Assembly (NCBI GenBank): GCA_016933095.1
Contig: JAFGBP010000084.1
Coordinates: forward strand, 1-22,510
Length of the DNA: 22,510 nucleotides
Direction: 5' to 3'
Origin: Candidatus Woesearchaeota archaeon
GTDB taxonomy: Archaea; Nanobdellota; Nanobdellia; Woesearchaeales; SM23-78
The notes under the pieces were generated by a model. The model ran no database searches. It saw nothing but the letters and a program-made list of their open reading frames with translations, and was not told where the DNA came from. Within the stretch, counting starts at the first letter, position 1, and each line of letters starts with the position of its first letter. Shown in pieces: positions 6,199 to 15,804 of this stretch. The position numbers were made by a program, and so were the translations under genes.

Positions 6199-6897
6199 AT
6201 GAAAGCAGTAATCCTTGCAGGAGGATTCGGGACCAGGCTTCGGCCCGTGACTTACGAGATCCCAAAGCCTTTAATCCCTATTCAGGGAAAAGCCCTTCTT
6301 GAGCACATCATCGAGATCCTAAAGCCAGCAGGCGTCGACGAGGTGACCATCTCGCTCTTCCACCTGGCAGACAAGATAAAGGAGCACTTCAAAGATGGAA
6401 CCTACAAGGGTGTCAGGATAAACTTCATAGTTGAAGAGAAGCCCCTCGGGACTGCCGGTTGGATGAGGATCATAAAGCCTCTTAAAGGCGACTTTCTCGT
6501 CGTGAACGGCGACGTCATGTTTGACTTCGACATAAAGAGGTTCGTGGACTTCCACAAGGAGAAAGGCGGCGCAGGGACGATAGCCCTGAAAGAAGTCGAT
6601 GACCCCAGCAGGTTCGGCGTGGCTGACCTGGAAGGCGACAGGATAGCGCGGTTCATCGAGAAACCCAAGAAAGAAGAAGCCCCCTCGAACTACATCAACG
6701 CAGGCTACTACGTCCTGAACGAGAAGGTCTTTGGGATGCTTCCTGAAGACAAGGACATGATAATGTTCGAGAAAGACGTCTTCCCTAAACTGGCAGAGAA
6801 AGGACTCCTCTACGGATTCAAGTCAGAAGGCCAATGGTTCGACACAGGCACATTTGAGGCGTGGGAACGCGTAATAATGGAATGGAAGAAGAAGTGA
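6199..6897 (+). CDS. Sugar-phosphate nucleotidyltransferase
   Basis: This 232-aa cytosolic enzyme should transfer a nucleoside monophosphate from NTP to a sugar-1-phosphate, making an NDP-sugar for surface glycans. The GT-A-type nucleotidyltransferase signature is clear: LAGGFGTRLRPVTYEIPKPL (residues 7-25), EEKPLGTAG near 80-86, the metal-binding NGD (Asp105), FIEKP, INAGYYVL and the late WFDTGTFE. It ends after the catalytic domain and lacks the left-handed beta-helix or acyltransferase tail of longer relatives. Sugar and base specificity (glucose or mannose; dTTP, UTP or GTP) cannot be read from sequence. MKAVILAGG at 6199 is the family start. ATG 6193 adds two residues and has CAGGAG 4 nt upstream. 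It converges on the AAA+ gene with only 5 bp between stops. Confidence 0.92.
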   Translation: MKAVILAGGFGTRLRPVTYEIPKPLIPIQGKALLEHIIEILKPAGVDEVTISLFHLADKIKEHFKDGTYKGVRINFIVEEKPLGTAGWMRIIKPLKGDFLVVNGDVMFDFDIKRFVDFHKEKGGAGTIALKEVDDPSRFGVADLEGDRIARFIEKPKKEEAPSNYINAGYYVLNEKVFGMLPEDKDMIMFEKDVFPKLAEKGLLYGFKSEGQWFDTGTFEAWERVIMEWKKK

Positions 6898-6902
6898 ATT
6901 TC

Positions 6903-8171
6903 TTATTTTCTATCCACCAAACCGATCATGCTTTTCTCTTTCCTCATCGATCTCTTCTTTGCTGCATAGCGCTTCAGATCCGAGAGGACCTGCTCTGTAG
7001 TAAGCATGGCCATCACTTCCTCTTTTGAGACTATTGATCCCTTCTTCAAGGCTTCGATCATGTTCGGGGACTTTGTCCTTTCCTTGTGCAGTTCGCCTCT
7101 TTTCTTTCTTATGTAAGTCCTGCAGAACTCATCTACGTATGCTCCTTCCTGTTTCGGGATTGCATTGGCGAATTCACTGAGTTGAGCCTCTGTTAAGCCA
7201 GAGAGGATGTTGTTCGAAGCCAGGTAATGGTTCCACATCCTTCTTCTCTCATTTTCTCCAGGATAGTCTAGCTTTAGAGGTTCAAAGCGGCCCGGCCTTA
7301 TGAGCGGTTTTGCAAAGTTAGAATCTGTCTTGTTGGTAGTGATGCAGAATACAAGCCTCTTGTCATTTCCCACGTACTCTTTCAGCACGTCTATTCCTTC
7401 TTCATAGTGTCTTGATGAGGTCGTGCCATCATCAGCCGCTGCTACCATCGAAGTTGCCTCGTCAGCGTATACTAGAGCAGGACAATCTTCTCTGTTACAC
7501 ACCTCAATCACTTTCTGTATCTCTTCATCCAGCTGTTTCCCTATGGAGCCAACCCACTTGTCGTTTATTGCGGCGAAATGAATCTGTTTGGTGTGATAAC
7601 CCAAGTTCTTAAAGACCTGAACAGCAGAATTCATAAGAAGCGTCTTTCCTGTTCCTTCCCTCCCACTGAGTATCGCGCCGTAAAAATCAGGCAGTTCCCC
7701 GTCAAGCAGCGAGTCGAAGCTCATCCGCTCTGTGAACACGTCTATAGTGTCCTCTGAGAGGAAAACAGTATCGAAAGGACTCAGTATCCTGCCCCTTCTC
7801 TCTTCATCGCTTTCGTTCTCATTCTTGCCATATCCTGTTGAGTGAGAGACTCTTCCCGTAACCTGACTCCTGTCAAGGATTGCTTCAAGGCAAACATTGT
7901 TTTTGTCATTCGTAAAGTCTATTTCCTGCCTATGCCACGGGAATTCAACATCTTCCATCCTGACCCTGTACCCGTTCCGCGCATTGCTTACCCTTTCGAT
8001 TGGCATGCAATCCCTGGAGTATATTTTAGGCTGGAACTCATAGCTTAGGTTGAGCCAGTGCTTGCCATTTGCGTCTATCATTATGGCTTGGGCGACAGTG
8101 TATCCTCTCTCCCCAACTTTCATATTCCGTAACCTACGGGTCTCAGAAACATCTAACATCGGAGGTATCAT
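6903..8171 (-). CDS. AAA+ ATPase with an unrecognised N-terminal domain
   Basis: This is a 422-aa protein. Residues about 160-320 are one classical AAA module: Walker A GREGTGKT (170-177), a pore-loop-like KWVG (205-208), Walker B VYADE (234-238), sensor-1 region TTNKTD (Asn280) and an arginine-finger-like RPGRF (292-296). Aromatic pore loops usually mean a hexamer that pulls polypeptide through its centre. Residues 1-150 match no family I know, and the C-terminus (350-422) is helical and basic. No peptidase motif is present, so it may be an unfoldase or remodeller. The start is supported by a TATA box about 28 nt upstream, giving a leaderless transcript. Its neighbour radB has its own promoter, so a shared role in DNA work is only a suggestion. 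Confidence 0.85.
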   Translation of the reverse strand: MIPPMLDVSETRRLRNMKVGERGYTVAQAIMIDANGKHWLNLSYEFQPKIYSRDCMPIERVSNARNGYRVRMEDVEFPWHRQEIDFTNDKNNVCLEAILDRSQVTGRVSHSTGYGKNENESDEERRGRILSPFDTVFLSEDTIDVFTERMSFDSLLDGELPDFYGAILSGREGTGKTLLMNSAVQVFKNLGYHTKQIHFAAINDKWVGSIGKQLDEEIQKVIEVCNREDCPALVYADEATSMVAAADDGTTSSRHYEEGIDVLKEYVGNDKRLVFCITTNKTDSNFAKPLIRPGRFEPLKLDYPGENERRRMWNHYLASNNILSGLTEAQLSEFANAIPKQEGAYVDEFCRTYIRKKRGELHKERTKSPNMIEALKKGSIVSKEEVMAMLTTEQVLSDLKRYAAKKRSMRKEKSMIGLVDRK

Positions 8172-8193
8172 CCTAGAAGGTGTTTGTTATCCC

Positions 8194-8204
8194 CTAAATA
8201 AACC
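8194..8204 (-). promoter_or_regulatory. TATA box of the AAA+ gene
   Basis: GGTTTATTTAG on the minus strand predicts initiation at about 8173, essentially at the ATG (8171). No Shine-Dalgarno is visible. Confidence 0.5.
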
Positions 8205-8248
8205 TTGCGGTTTGGTTACCTTTCCGGAGTGCTAACTGAGGTCTTGGT

Positions 8249-8944
8249 TTACTTTGACTTGGATGGTTCCTGCTCCACCTCAACCACACCCTCATCCACT
8301 ATCTTGAACATGATGGCCTTGCCCTCTTCTATGCTCCTGTGTTTCTGCACGATAGCCACCCTGTTAGGACCGCTCTTCCGAAGCTCTATCAGGCACTTGC
8401 TCATGTTCTTGATGATGGTGCCGCCTACGACGTTGGTCTTCTCCTTGTCCTCGAAGTCAGCGTAGACTTGGCTCGAGACTAGGACTGGAATGTCGTTCTT
8501 CCTTGCGATCTCGAGAAGAGACCTTATCTGGGAGACGAGCGACTTGTTGACGGTTTTAGAGTCCTCATCGTCCATCTCGATCCTGTACAGCATGGTAAGA
8601 GAATCCACGATGATGGCTCCAATGTTCTGCTTGACAAGCCCTTCAAGCTTCCTTATCGCGGCTTCCTGCTCCTTGAAGTTAGTAGGCTTTAGGAAAGTTA
8701 TCTTCTCAAGGGTCTTCTTGTAGTCCTTGCCGCACACCTGCATGAACCTTGAGAGCGAAAAGCTTCCTTCTGTATCGACGTATATGACCTTTTGGCCTTT
8801 CAGGCTGTTCGCTATGAATATTACGAGCAGGTTGCTCTTGCCGCTGCCCCCTGGGCCGTAGATGGTCGTTATGACGCCTTTCTCATACCCGCCTTCGAGA
8901 AGCCAATCCATCACAGCGCATCCGCTGCTCTCTTTTGTTTCCAT
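8249..8944 (-). CDS. radB: DNA repair and recombination protein RadB
   Basis: This 231-aa protein of the RecA/RadA superfamily is the archaeal single-domain paralogue of RadA that lacks its N-terminal helix-hairpin-helix domain. It has Walker A GPGGSGKSN (30-38), the VDTEG segment (56-60), Walker B IIVD (111-114) followed by SLTMLYR, and a later conserved VSSQVYADFE. RadB is thought to assist homologous recombination as a regulator or mediator of RadA. The length is normal. ATG 8944 is preferred over an in-frame TTG at 8950, because the TATA box at 8966-8976 places initiation at about 8945, making a leaderless message. The C-terminus is acidic, then Lys/Ser-rich. Confidence 0.93.
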   Translation of the reverse strand: METKESSGCAVMDWLLEGGYEKGVITTIYGPGGSGKSNLLVIFIANSLKGQKVIYVDTEGSFSLSRFMQVCGKDYKKTLEKITFLKPTNFKEQEAAIRKLEGLVKQNIGAIIVDSLTMLYRIEMDDEDSKTVNKSLVSQIRSLLEIARKNDIPVLVSSQVYADFEDKEKTNVVGGTIIKNMSKCLIELRKSGPNRVAIVQKHRSIEEGKAIMFKIVDEGVVEVEQEPSKSK

Positions 8945-8965
8945 GCACAATAGAAAAGAGAGGGG

Positions 8966-8976
8966 CTATTTATGGT
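8966..8976 (-). promoter_or_regulatory. TATA box of radB, with an adjacent near-palindrome
   Basis: ACCATAAATAG (minus strand) predicts a start at the ATG. Immediately upstream, 8979-8990 reads GTTATTGATAAC, two 5-bp inverted arms with 2 bp between them, which could be a regulator site overlapping the upstream promoter element. Confidence 0.5.
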
Positions 8977-9028
8977 TTGTTATTGATAACCTGTAAAAAC
9001 ACGCCTTTCAGGGCCGTTTCTTCCGAGC

Positions 9029-12000
9029 CTATAGCTTTCTCATCTGCTCATCAATGATGGACTCTTTCCAGCCGACAGAAAGAAGCCTCTGCTTAATGAC
9101 AGATTCTTCTTCCCCTGAATCTCGATGCCTTTTTATATAATCAGCTAGCTGATGAATCTTCTCCAGCTCTTCTGAAGTCTCCCCAGATTTGCTTTTCTGG
9201 ACCAGAAGGGATTTCTTCGCTGAAAATCGAGCTTTTTTACGGCGGAATACAACGATCAAGATCAAGGTCAGCACCACGAGTAAAACCACGCCGATAACCC
9301 AGATGAAAGGATGAGATGAGAGCATCTCAGTTACCCAACTTCCTCTTCTCTCCTCCTCGACGCCGGGCTCGAGCTCCTCGCTTTGGTCGTTCTCTGCTGA
9401 GAAGCGATCGGTTTCAGATTCCAAACCCTCCTCTTCTACAGGCGAAGAATGCGAAGAGTCTTTGGCAGTCACTTCATCATCGGCCTCTTCGCCCTCGCCA
9501 TCCGCGCGTAGTTCCTTCACAAACACTGTGACGTTCCTGCTGCTATATTCAAGCATCTTGATAGACACGTTGTTCCTTATGGACTTTTCAACTCCCAGTT
9601 CGACAGTGAAATATTCGGACCCTACCTTAAACGTGGATGACTTCGCATCAAAACTCTGCAATGCAGCATATATCAGCCCGGAGGAGCTGTTGATCTTCAA
9701 GGTGTCGCCCAGACGCAAGGTCGTGCTCTGACCTGAAAAGATCTCAGGACCCGTCAACAGGATTATCGTGACGCTTCCACCTCCTCCGCCTCCGCCACTT
9801 GAGGAGCCTCCTGGAGATGGGCAGGCGCTGCACGGGCCGCCGCAGTCAACCCCTGTCTCTCCGTAGTTCTGGATGCCATCAGAGCATTGGCCTTCCTCGA
9901 TCTCATAAGTGCTGAAGCCAATGACAAAGAAGGAAAATGTCTGTCCCGCCACGTCGTGGCTCTGGTTGATGCAAGTCAAGGCGTCGCAGGCTGCACCGTC
10001 CTTGTAGGGAACTGGCACGTTCAAGGAGACGTTTCGGAACGTGACGTTGGCGCTCAAGTTGAATTCAGGCAGGAATGTGCTGTTGACCAAGACACTATCT
10101 TGTAAGATCCTGATGTGCCCGGTTAAGTTCCTGTTCTCGCTTATGTTGAGGTTTTGAGCAAACTCGATTTTTCCATATGCATTGCTGAAGTTGACCATTG
10201 AAAGATTGCTCAGATGAGTCCTGTTGTACGAGCTGAAATTCGTGGTCTCATTCACGTACCATTCTGACCAATTCATATAGAAGAACAAGCCAGTAGTGTT
10301 CACGGTGAACGTAACATTCGTCATGTTCACGTTTCCTGAACTGTCATTGGCGTAAGCCGTCAAGGTGTTTGGGCCTTCTGTGAAATTAACATAGGCCGCG
10401 GAGGTGTAAGTCGTATTGGTAGAGTTCCAATCGAACCAAGTGTTGGCCGCGCCCCCGCTCGTACTAATATTCACGAGGACTTGCTCTGTGCTGTAGACTG
10501 TGCTTTCCGGGGATGCGATGAGGATGCCTGGAGCTATAGTGTCTGCTATCGTGAATGTCCAAGTTTCTGAGACGTTCGAGTTGCTGCTGTTGTCTGTGCA
10601 GTTTATCATCCAGCTATATGCACCAAGGCTGAGCCCGGTAAGGTTGAAATAAGCTGGTGTATTGTTGGATATGCTGTTTCTGGTCTGGTTTAGCGTCTCA
10701 TTGAGGTAAAGGGTGCAGTTAAGCGCACTCGCCCCATTGTCAGTCACTGTGAAGTTGAGAGTTGTATTATCAGTATTATTCAGCTGGGTATTGTTGGCAG
10801 GGTATGATAATGCAATGGCGGGAGGTGTCGTATCGACTATGGGATTGGAGGTCGTAGTGAAGTTTAGTGGTCCTGTTGTGTTGCAGTTTCCGCTTGTGTC
10901 GCAGCTTGTGATGTTGTAGTAGTACGTTGTGCTGTTGGTGAGGCCGCTTAGGGTGGTGCTGTGTTCTGTTGTCATGCTTGTGTTGGTGGCTTTGTTTCCT
11001 AGGTTTTCTGTCGTGCCGTAGTTTATTGAGGAGTTTGCGCTTTCGCTTGTTGTCCATGTTATCGTGGCGGTCTGGTTGGTTTTAGTGTTCACTATGTTGG
11101 ATATGACAGGAGGGGAAGTATCGTTCTCTCCCACTTCATATTCGTCGGCGCCAATGTCCCACGTGGAGTTCTGCGGCCTCGAATCCCCCTCTCGGTCCTC
11201 TTTTATCGATATCCCAAAGGTGCTGTAGAACGTGTCATATATGCTGCTGTTGATCCCGGCATCGATGGCAGGGCTGCCACTAATAATCTTTCCTGTGAGC
11301 GAGTCAAGCAGCGGGTCTTGGTCCACCACATTGTCGCTGCATGAAACCCCTACCGTAGCCGAGCCACCTTCCTGATAGACGAGGTTGTTGCTGCAATTCT
11401 CCACGTCCCCGCCGATGTGATAGTTCAAAGCCTTGGAGACGATGTTGTTGGCGACAGTAGTCCCGCTTCCAATCCCTACGCTGACATTGTAGAATGTGTT
11501 GCTCAACAGGACTAGTTGGTAGCTCCCGCTAGGGCCAGTAGTCCAGATGCCATAACTAACATTGGTGATATAGTTTCCCAATATGTATGAATCCCCCACC
11601 GCTCCCTGGGCATTGATTCCCATCGCCGCGTCGTGGACGTAATTGTTGATGACCCAAGTGTCTCCCTGCGTGCCTTCATCCTCAATCCTTATGGCATCTC
11701 CGTTAGAAGTATTGGTTGCCCAGTAGTCATAGCACTCGTTCTCGCTCATGATGTTCGGCCCCGTGGCCTCTTTGATGTCTATGCAGTTCTCCTCGTTTGA
11801 ATAGATAAGGTTTCGTCCCATGTAGACGTAGGCTGGTCCGTTGTCCTCTGCGATGCAGGTGTGGCAGTACTGGATGCCATCCCCTGAGTTGTGGTGTATC
11901 ACGTTGTCGACGATCCATATGTGATCCGTGTTCGCGTAGGCCTGGATGGCATGGTCGTCTGGTTCTGAAGGAATGACGCCGTTGTAAGCGATCTCGCTGT

Positions 12001-14564
12001 CATATATGACAACGTAGTCGCACCATATGCCAAGGAAAGGGTTCGGGCCGTAGCTGTTGTTATGGAGGTAGAAGTGGCGGATGGCGAGATGGTCGCTGGT
12101 TGAGCTCAACAGAACTTGTCCGCTTTGCATCTCAAGGTTCTCGATGATGAGATAACTGGAGGTGCTTATCGTAAGGGTTTTGGTGTCCCCAAATATTATG
12201 ACTGGCCTGCTGGCAGGAGACTCAGGCCCGCGGATATAAACCGGACTTCCCATGGTGCCTGACGCATTCCATACGATGTTACTAGTCCCATAATTGTAGG
12301 GTCCGCCCCTGACTTGCACGATGCTTCCTGCATCCAATGTTGATGGGATGGTGCACCTGGGAGAGGACGGAGTGCCGTTGTTGCTCGTATCCGAGCACGC
12401 CCCTGAATTATCAACCCAATGAGTGTATTCGGTGTCATTCACACTGTCATAGATTCCAAACGCAGGTGCAGGGATTCCGAGTGGCGGGGTCCAATTGACT
12501 GCAGATTCGCCAGTCGTGAAGTTGTATGTGCCTGTTGTGTTGCAGTTTTCTGAGGAGTCGCAGCTCGTCACGTTATAATAATACGTCGTGTTGGTAGACA
12601 GGCCAGTTATAGTAATGTCATGACTCGTGGTAAGGGTCGCGCTTCCTGACAAGATGCCAAGACTTGTGGTGTTTCCATACTCTACAGTGGAGTTAGCGCT
12701 CTCATCAGTATCCCAGGTTATCCTTGCTCCTTGAGTTCCGGGGTCGCTTGATACGCTGCTAATCACCGGAGCTGTGTTGTCAGGCTCGTTCACCCTGAAG
12801 GAGATGTTATAATCATCGGTGTTGCTATTGTTAGATATGATGTTGGCGCACCTGACGTAAAAGGTGTAGTTCGTCCCGTTCTGGAGCCCGTTTACCTGCG
12901 TCTCGTGCGCCGTCCCGTTCGTAATGGAGAACGTGTTCGTCATGCTTGCAAAAGAAGTGCCGGATTCATTGGAGTACTTGCACGTGGCATTTAGGTCGGT
13001 CGTCAGGGAAAGGTTGGTTGCTGTTGTTCCTGCTGACAGGTTTCCGCTCGGAGCCCCGTTCGACCTCACTGGAGGAGAAGCCGAGTATATCGTGACGTTG
13101 AAGTGCGTGCTGTTTACCCTCGTGCTCTCATTGTCATTGATTACTGCAAATGCGAAGAAATCAAATGACATCCCAATATTTCCTGTCGCGTTAACATAGA
13201 ACGTGGCCAAAGCACTCTCCCCTCCTGTTAAGTTAAAGTATAAAGGGTTGCTGGTAGAGTTGGTCCAGAACGGAGTGCTTCCAGGAGTCGTAGGCACAAT
13301 GCCTTTTGAAGCAGTCTCTTCCTCTCCTATAGTGTAGAAGCTTTCAGGATGGGCTTGGTTGCTGTATTCTGTGGCTATCCACTCCTGGGTTCTGGTGGTA
13401 TTGGAGATCCTTACTTCGTCAATAGTTCCGTTTATGAACTCATCCCCTAATTGATCCCCGCCTATTTGCACTCCGTTCGGGGCAGTATTGCTTTCTGACA
13501 GCGTCGTGGTGCTTCCAGCTCCCTGCGCGTTCCTATACCAGGTCAGGTTTGTCGTACTCGCTTTGGTGACCGCCACATGATACCAAGTTCCTATGCCATA
13601 GCTTAGTTCTGTGCCTGTTCGTTCGCTGCTCGTGTACCAGTTGAGAGAGTAGTTTCCTGATCCTTGTGAGTGAAGTTGGAAGCACGGACCATCTACATCT
13701 CCCCAAATATTTCCGTATGTTTCGCTGAGGTGGGTGTTGATCTTTATCCAAGCGGTGATCGTGATGTTGTCGGATGTTTGTATGCTGTAGATGCTGTCAG
13801 TCACGTCAATTTTGTCGTCAATTCCGTCAAAATCTAAGCTTCCGTCTATTTGCCCGGTTATTTGATCCCCAGAAGTCATGCTGCCCGCGCTGGTTCCGTT
13901 GATAGAGTAAGGGCTGCTGTCTTTAATCTGGGGCGCGCTTCCCGCAGGGTCTTCTTTCATGTGCCAGACTCCTAAGAATTGGTTGGTCCAGACTCCTGTC
14001 TTATTGCTTTGGTCGCTCGCTGCGCTGTTGTTGTAGTACATGTAGATGGTTTGGTTATGGGTGCTGTTGAGCGTGGGTATCTTAACCCAGGCAATGAGGT
14101 CTCCGTTGGTTGAGTTGTAAAGCTCGATCTCATGTGCGAGCTTGGTTGTGCCATCGCTATCTGTAAAAAGGATGTCGTCTCCATCGCTTTGGGCGTAGCT
14201 TGCGAGGTCAGCGTCTGTTGCGCTTATTAATATGGGGAAGTCCGTGTGTGTTCCGTTAATCATGCTTTGGTTGAGAGTAATGTTTTTTCGGTATTCCCAA
14301 TCATCATCATACCAGTCCTCTGCTGGGTCTAGAGTCAGTGAGACGTTGCTGCAAGTCCCTTCGTCGCAGCTTAAGTTCAGGGTCACGTTGAAGAACAACC
14401 CTTGCTCAACATTGGCGTTGGATGATGGAGAGACTACTGTTAAATTTATGGAATCAGCGGCTACGCTGCTGCTCAAAACTATGAGGAATGATATAAGCGC
14501 CGCTAGCCAGGCAACAGTTTTTGCAGCTAAGCTTGTAGATTGCCCTTCAGATCCTTTCGTTCAT
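9029..14564 (-). CDS. Giant modular surface protein, signal peptide out of frame with its ATG
   Basis: The open frame runs unbroken from 14560 to 9029. Counting from an in-frame TTG at 14476 (1815 aa), modules in order are: DUF2341 (about 55-150), LamG/concanavalin-like (168-370), FN3 (570-662), right-handed beta-helix (710-1110), a second FN3 (1119-1209), two Ig-like modules (1212-1399), a Cys motif (CSDGIQNYGETGVDCGG near 1531), a poly-Gly linker, an acidic stalk, one transmembrane helix (1722-1747) and a 68-residue cytosolic tail ending in a helical GWKESIID motif. It probably binds glycans or other cells at the surface. The hydrophobic signal core lies at 14477-14530, upstream of the TTG, yet no ATG, GTG or TTG precedes it in frame. 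The only well-placed ATG (14564, with GGGGTG and a TATA box) is one base out of frame and meets TGA after five codons. Confidence 0.82.
14477..14560 (-). other. Signal peptide encoded in frame but without a usual start codon
   Basis: Minus-strand translation from 14518 gives TVAWLAALISFLIVLSSSVA, a good signal-peptide core preceded by a Lys (14519-14521) and running into the giant protein. The frame opens after a TGA at 14561-14563. A +1 shift between 14551 and 14564 would join MNER to it and give a complete signal sequence. Confidence 0.75.
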
Positions 14565-14596
14565 CCCACCCCTGCCTACTTGCTTATTTTGCTGCT

Positions 14597-14610
14597 TTTT
14601 TATTTAAACA
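14597..14610 (-). promoter_or_regulatory. TATA box of the giant surface-protein gene
   Basis: TGTTTAAATAAAAA on the minus strand predicts initiation near 14578, about 14 nt before ATG 14564. The short leader contains GGCAGGGGTGGG. This resembles GGCAGGGAGG before the other large surface-protein gene at 1064. Confidence 0.55.
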
Positions 14611-14663
14611 TTGCTTTTTCTTCTACTTTTCCGGTCCAGAAATAGATGCCTGAAATGTTTTAT

Positions 14664-15065
14664 TTATATCTTCCCCATGCAAGTGTCATACATCGTCCGT
14701 AGGCCCTGCTTAAGAGTCTTTGGATCGGCAATCTTTGCATGTACAAAAGGTTTTATAATCCACTTGTCTGTGAACTCAGGATTCAGGAATATGAACGTCA
14801 GGTTCTGCAATGTCTTCAGAAGGTTCCAGTTATCCGCTAGCAACTTGAAATTATGCTCGTTGCAGAGACAGACGAGATAACTGACATCCTTGGCATCAAG
14901 AGATTTAACCTTGTTCAAGTCAAGATTCTCTTGCATGAAGAAGGTGGCGTGGCTCTCCTTATACTCGCACGTGATCTTCCCATCTTCCTCCTGGAAGCTG
15001 ACCAGGTCACGCTTCACAAGGTCTTTCTGCTTGATATGATGTACTGTCCAATTCTTTAGGTCCAT
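14664..15065 (-). CDS. Unknown 133-aa protein
   Basis: I do not recognise a family. The protein appears soluble, with mixed alpha and beta character. The N-terminal half has charged strands (KRDLVSFQEEDGKITCEYKE) and the C-terminal half is hydrophobic and conserved-looking (DVSYLVCLCNEHNFKLLADN, then LTFIFLNPEF). It has four Cys residues but no CxxC pair and no catalytic motif I can name. Its ATG follows directly on the TAA of the upstream membrane-protein gene, with GGTGG 7 nt before it inside that gene, so the two are co-transcribed and probably translationally coupled. Confidence 0.75.
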   Translation of the reverse strand: MDLKNWTVHHIKQKDLVKRDLVSFQEEDGKITCEYKESHATFFMQENLDLNKVKSLDAKDVSYLVCLCNEHNFKLLADNWNLLKTLQNLTFIFLNPEFTDKWIIKPFVHAKIADPKTLKQGLRTMYDTCMGKI

Positions 15066-15590
15066 TTATTTCCACCGTCTGAATGCTAGGAAGAAGGCGT
15101 AAGGGAGCAGGAACCCTATAAAGTAAAGAGTCCCTATAAGCACGGGGTCTTGCCTTGCCGTGAACCCTGAGAGCTCACTAAGACCATTCACGTGAAAGAT
15201 TATTATGAAGAAGTTGAACACGGCGACGAGCGGGACTATGAACGATACGGATACTTGGTGGCTGCTAAGCCAATGCATGCGCTTCACTATGTAGATTATC
15301 AGGATGCCTAGCAGCAGGCCAAACAGGAACGTGATCCCGTATGTCCACATGTTAGAGGCCGCGACAAGTATCGGGATGAGCGCGAACGAGAGTATGAGGC
15401 TCCCCAACACTCCAGTACAGAGAGTGAACCAGAACATTCCGGTTTCGACGTGCCTGACGTGCGGATGCTTCTTTCTCTCCGCCCTGTTGAGGGCGATGTC
15501 TACCTGGGCGATCTCATCCATGCTCCAGCCCTTTGCGTGAAGGCGCTTGATCCGCTTCTGGTGATGATGCTTCTGCATGCCTTTCTCCAT
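15066..15590 (-). CDS. Four-helix membrane protein with N-terminal GW-type helical motif
   Basis: This is a 174-aa protein. Residues 1-50 are cytosolic and basic, with RLHAKGWSMDEIAQVDIAL (17-34). This helix-turn pattern, LxxxGWxxxxI, also closes the giant surface protein's cytosolic tail. Four transmembrane helices follow at about 52-78, 82-102, 113-134 and 149-170, ending in a short RRWK tail. No transporter or enzyme signature is recognised. The start is ATG 15590: the TATA box at 15613-15623 predicts initiation at about 15592, a leaderless message. The in-frame TTG at 15647 would lie upstream of that promoter and is unlikely. It is the first gene of a two-gene unit with the 133-aa protein. 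Confidence 0.78.
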   Translation of the reverse strand: MEKGMQKHHHQKRIKRLHAKGWSMDEIAQVDIALNRAERKKHPHVRHVETGMFWFTLCTGVLGSLILSFALIPILVAASNMWTYGITFLFGLLLGILIIYIVKRMHWLSSHQVSVSFIVPLVAVFNFFIIIFHVNGLSELSGFTARQDPVLIGTLYFIGFLLPYAFFLAFRRWK

Positions 15591-15612
15591 GCGCTTATCA
15601 CTGGATTCGAGG

Positions 15613-15623
15613 CTTATAAATTT
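15613..15623 (-). promoter_or_regulatory. TATA box of the membrane-protein operon
   Basis: AAATTTATAAG on the minus strand is centred about 28 nt before ATG 15590 and decides that start. Confidence 0.55.
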
Positions 15624-15774
15624 GTTGGTTGGAGAGGCTCGGTTCAAAATTTCTCGTAGCCCGCCGCGACCGCTTATTAATAATGTCCTCTAGCCGAGTC
15701 TAGTCTGATCGTATGAAAGTTCGTAGGCGCAGCCAGGGGCGACACTTTGAACAGAGCCGAGCCGGTTGGAAAAG

Positions 15775-15785
15775 CTTTTATAGAC
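15775..15785 (+). promoter_or_regulatory. TATA box of the Fe-S protein gene
   Basis: CTTTTATAGAC is centred about 25 nt before ATG 15805, which makes the transcript leaderless. A second TATA-like sequence at 15787-15798 is too close to the start to serve this ATG. Confidence 0.5.
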
Positions 15786-15804
15786 GATTTTATATACGAC
15801 TGTG

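Noticed and set aside
14474..14476. TTG 14476 as the true start of the giant surface protein
   Set aside because: It would remove the signal-peptide core encoded directly upstream, and it lies about 100 nt after the predicted transcription start with no ribosome-binding sequence.
15591..15647. TTG 15647 as start of the four-helix membrane protein
   Set aside because: It lies upstream of the gene's own TATA box; ATG 15590 fits the promoter.
182..15703. GCCGAGTCTAG present at 182-192 and 15693-15703, both in intergenic DNA
   Set aside because: An 11-bp identity is expected many times by chance in 22 kb, and the flanks do not match.
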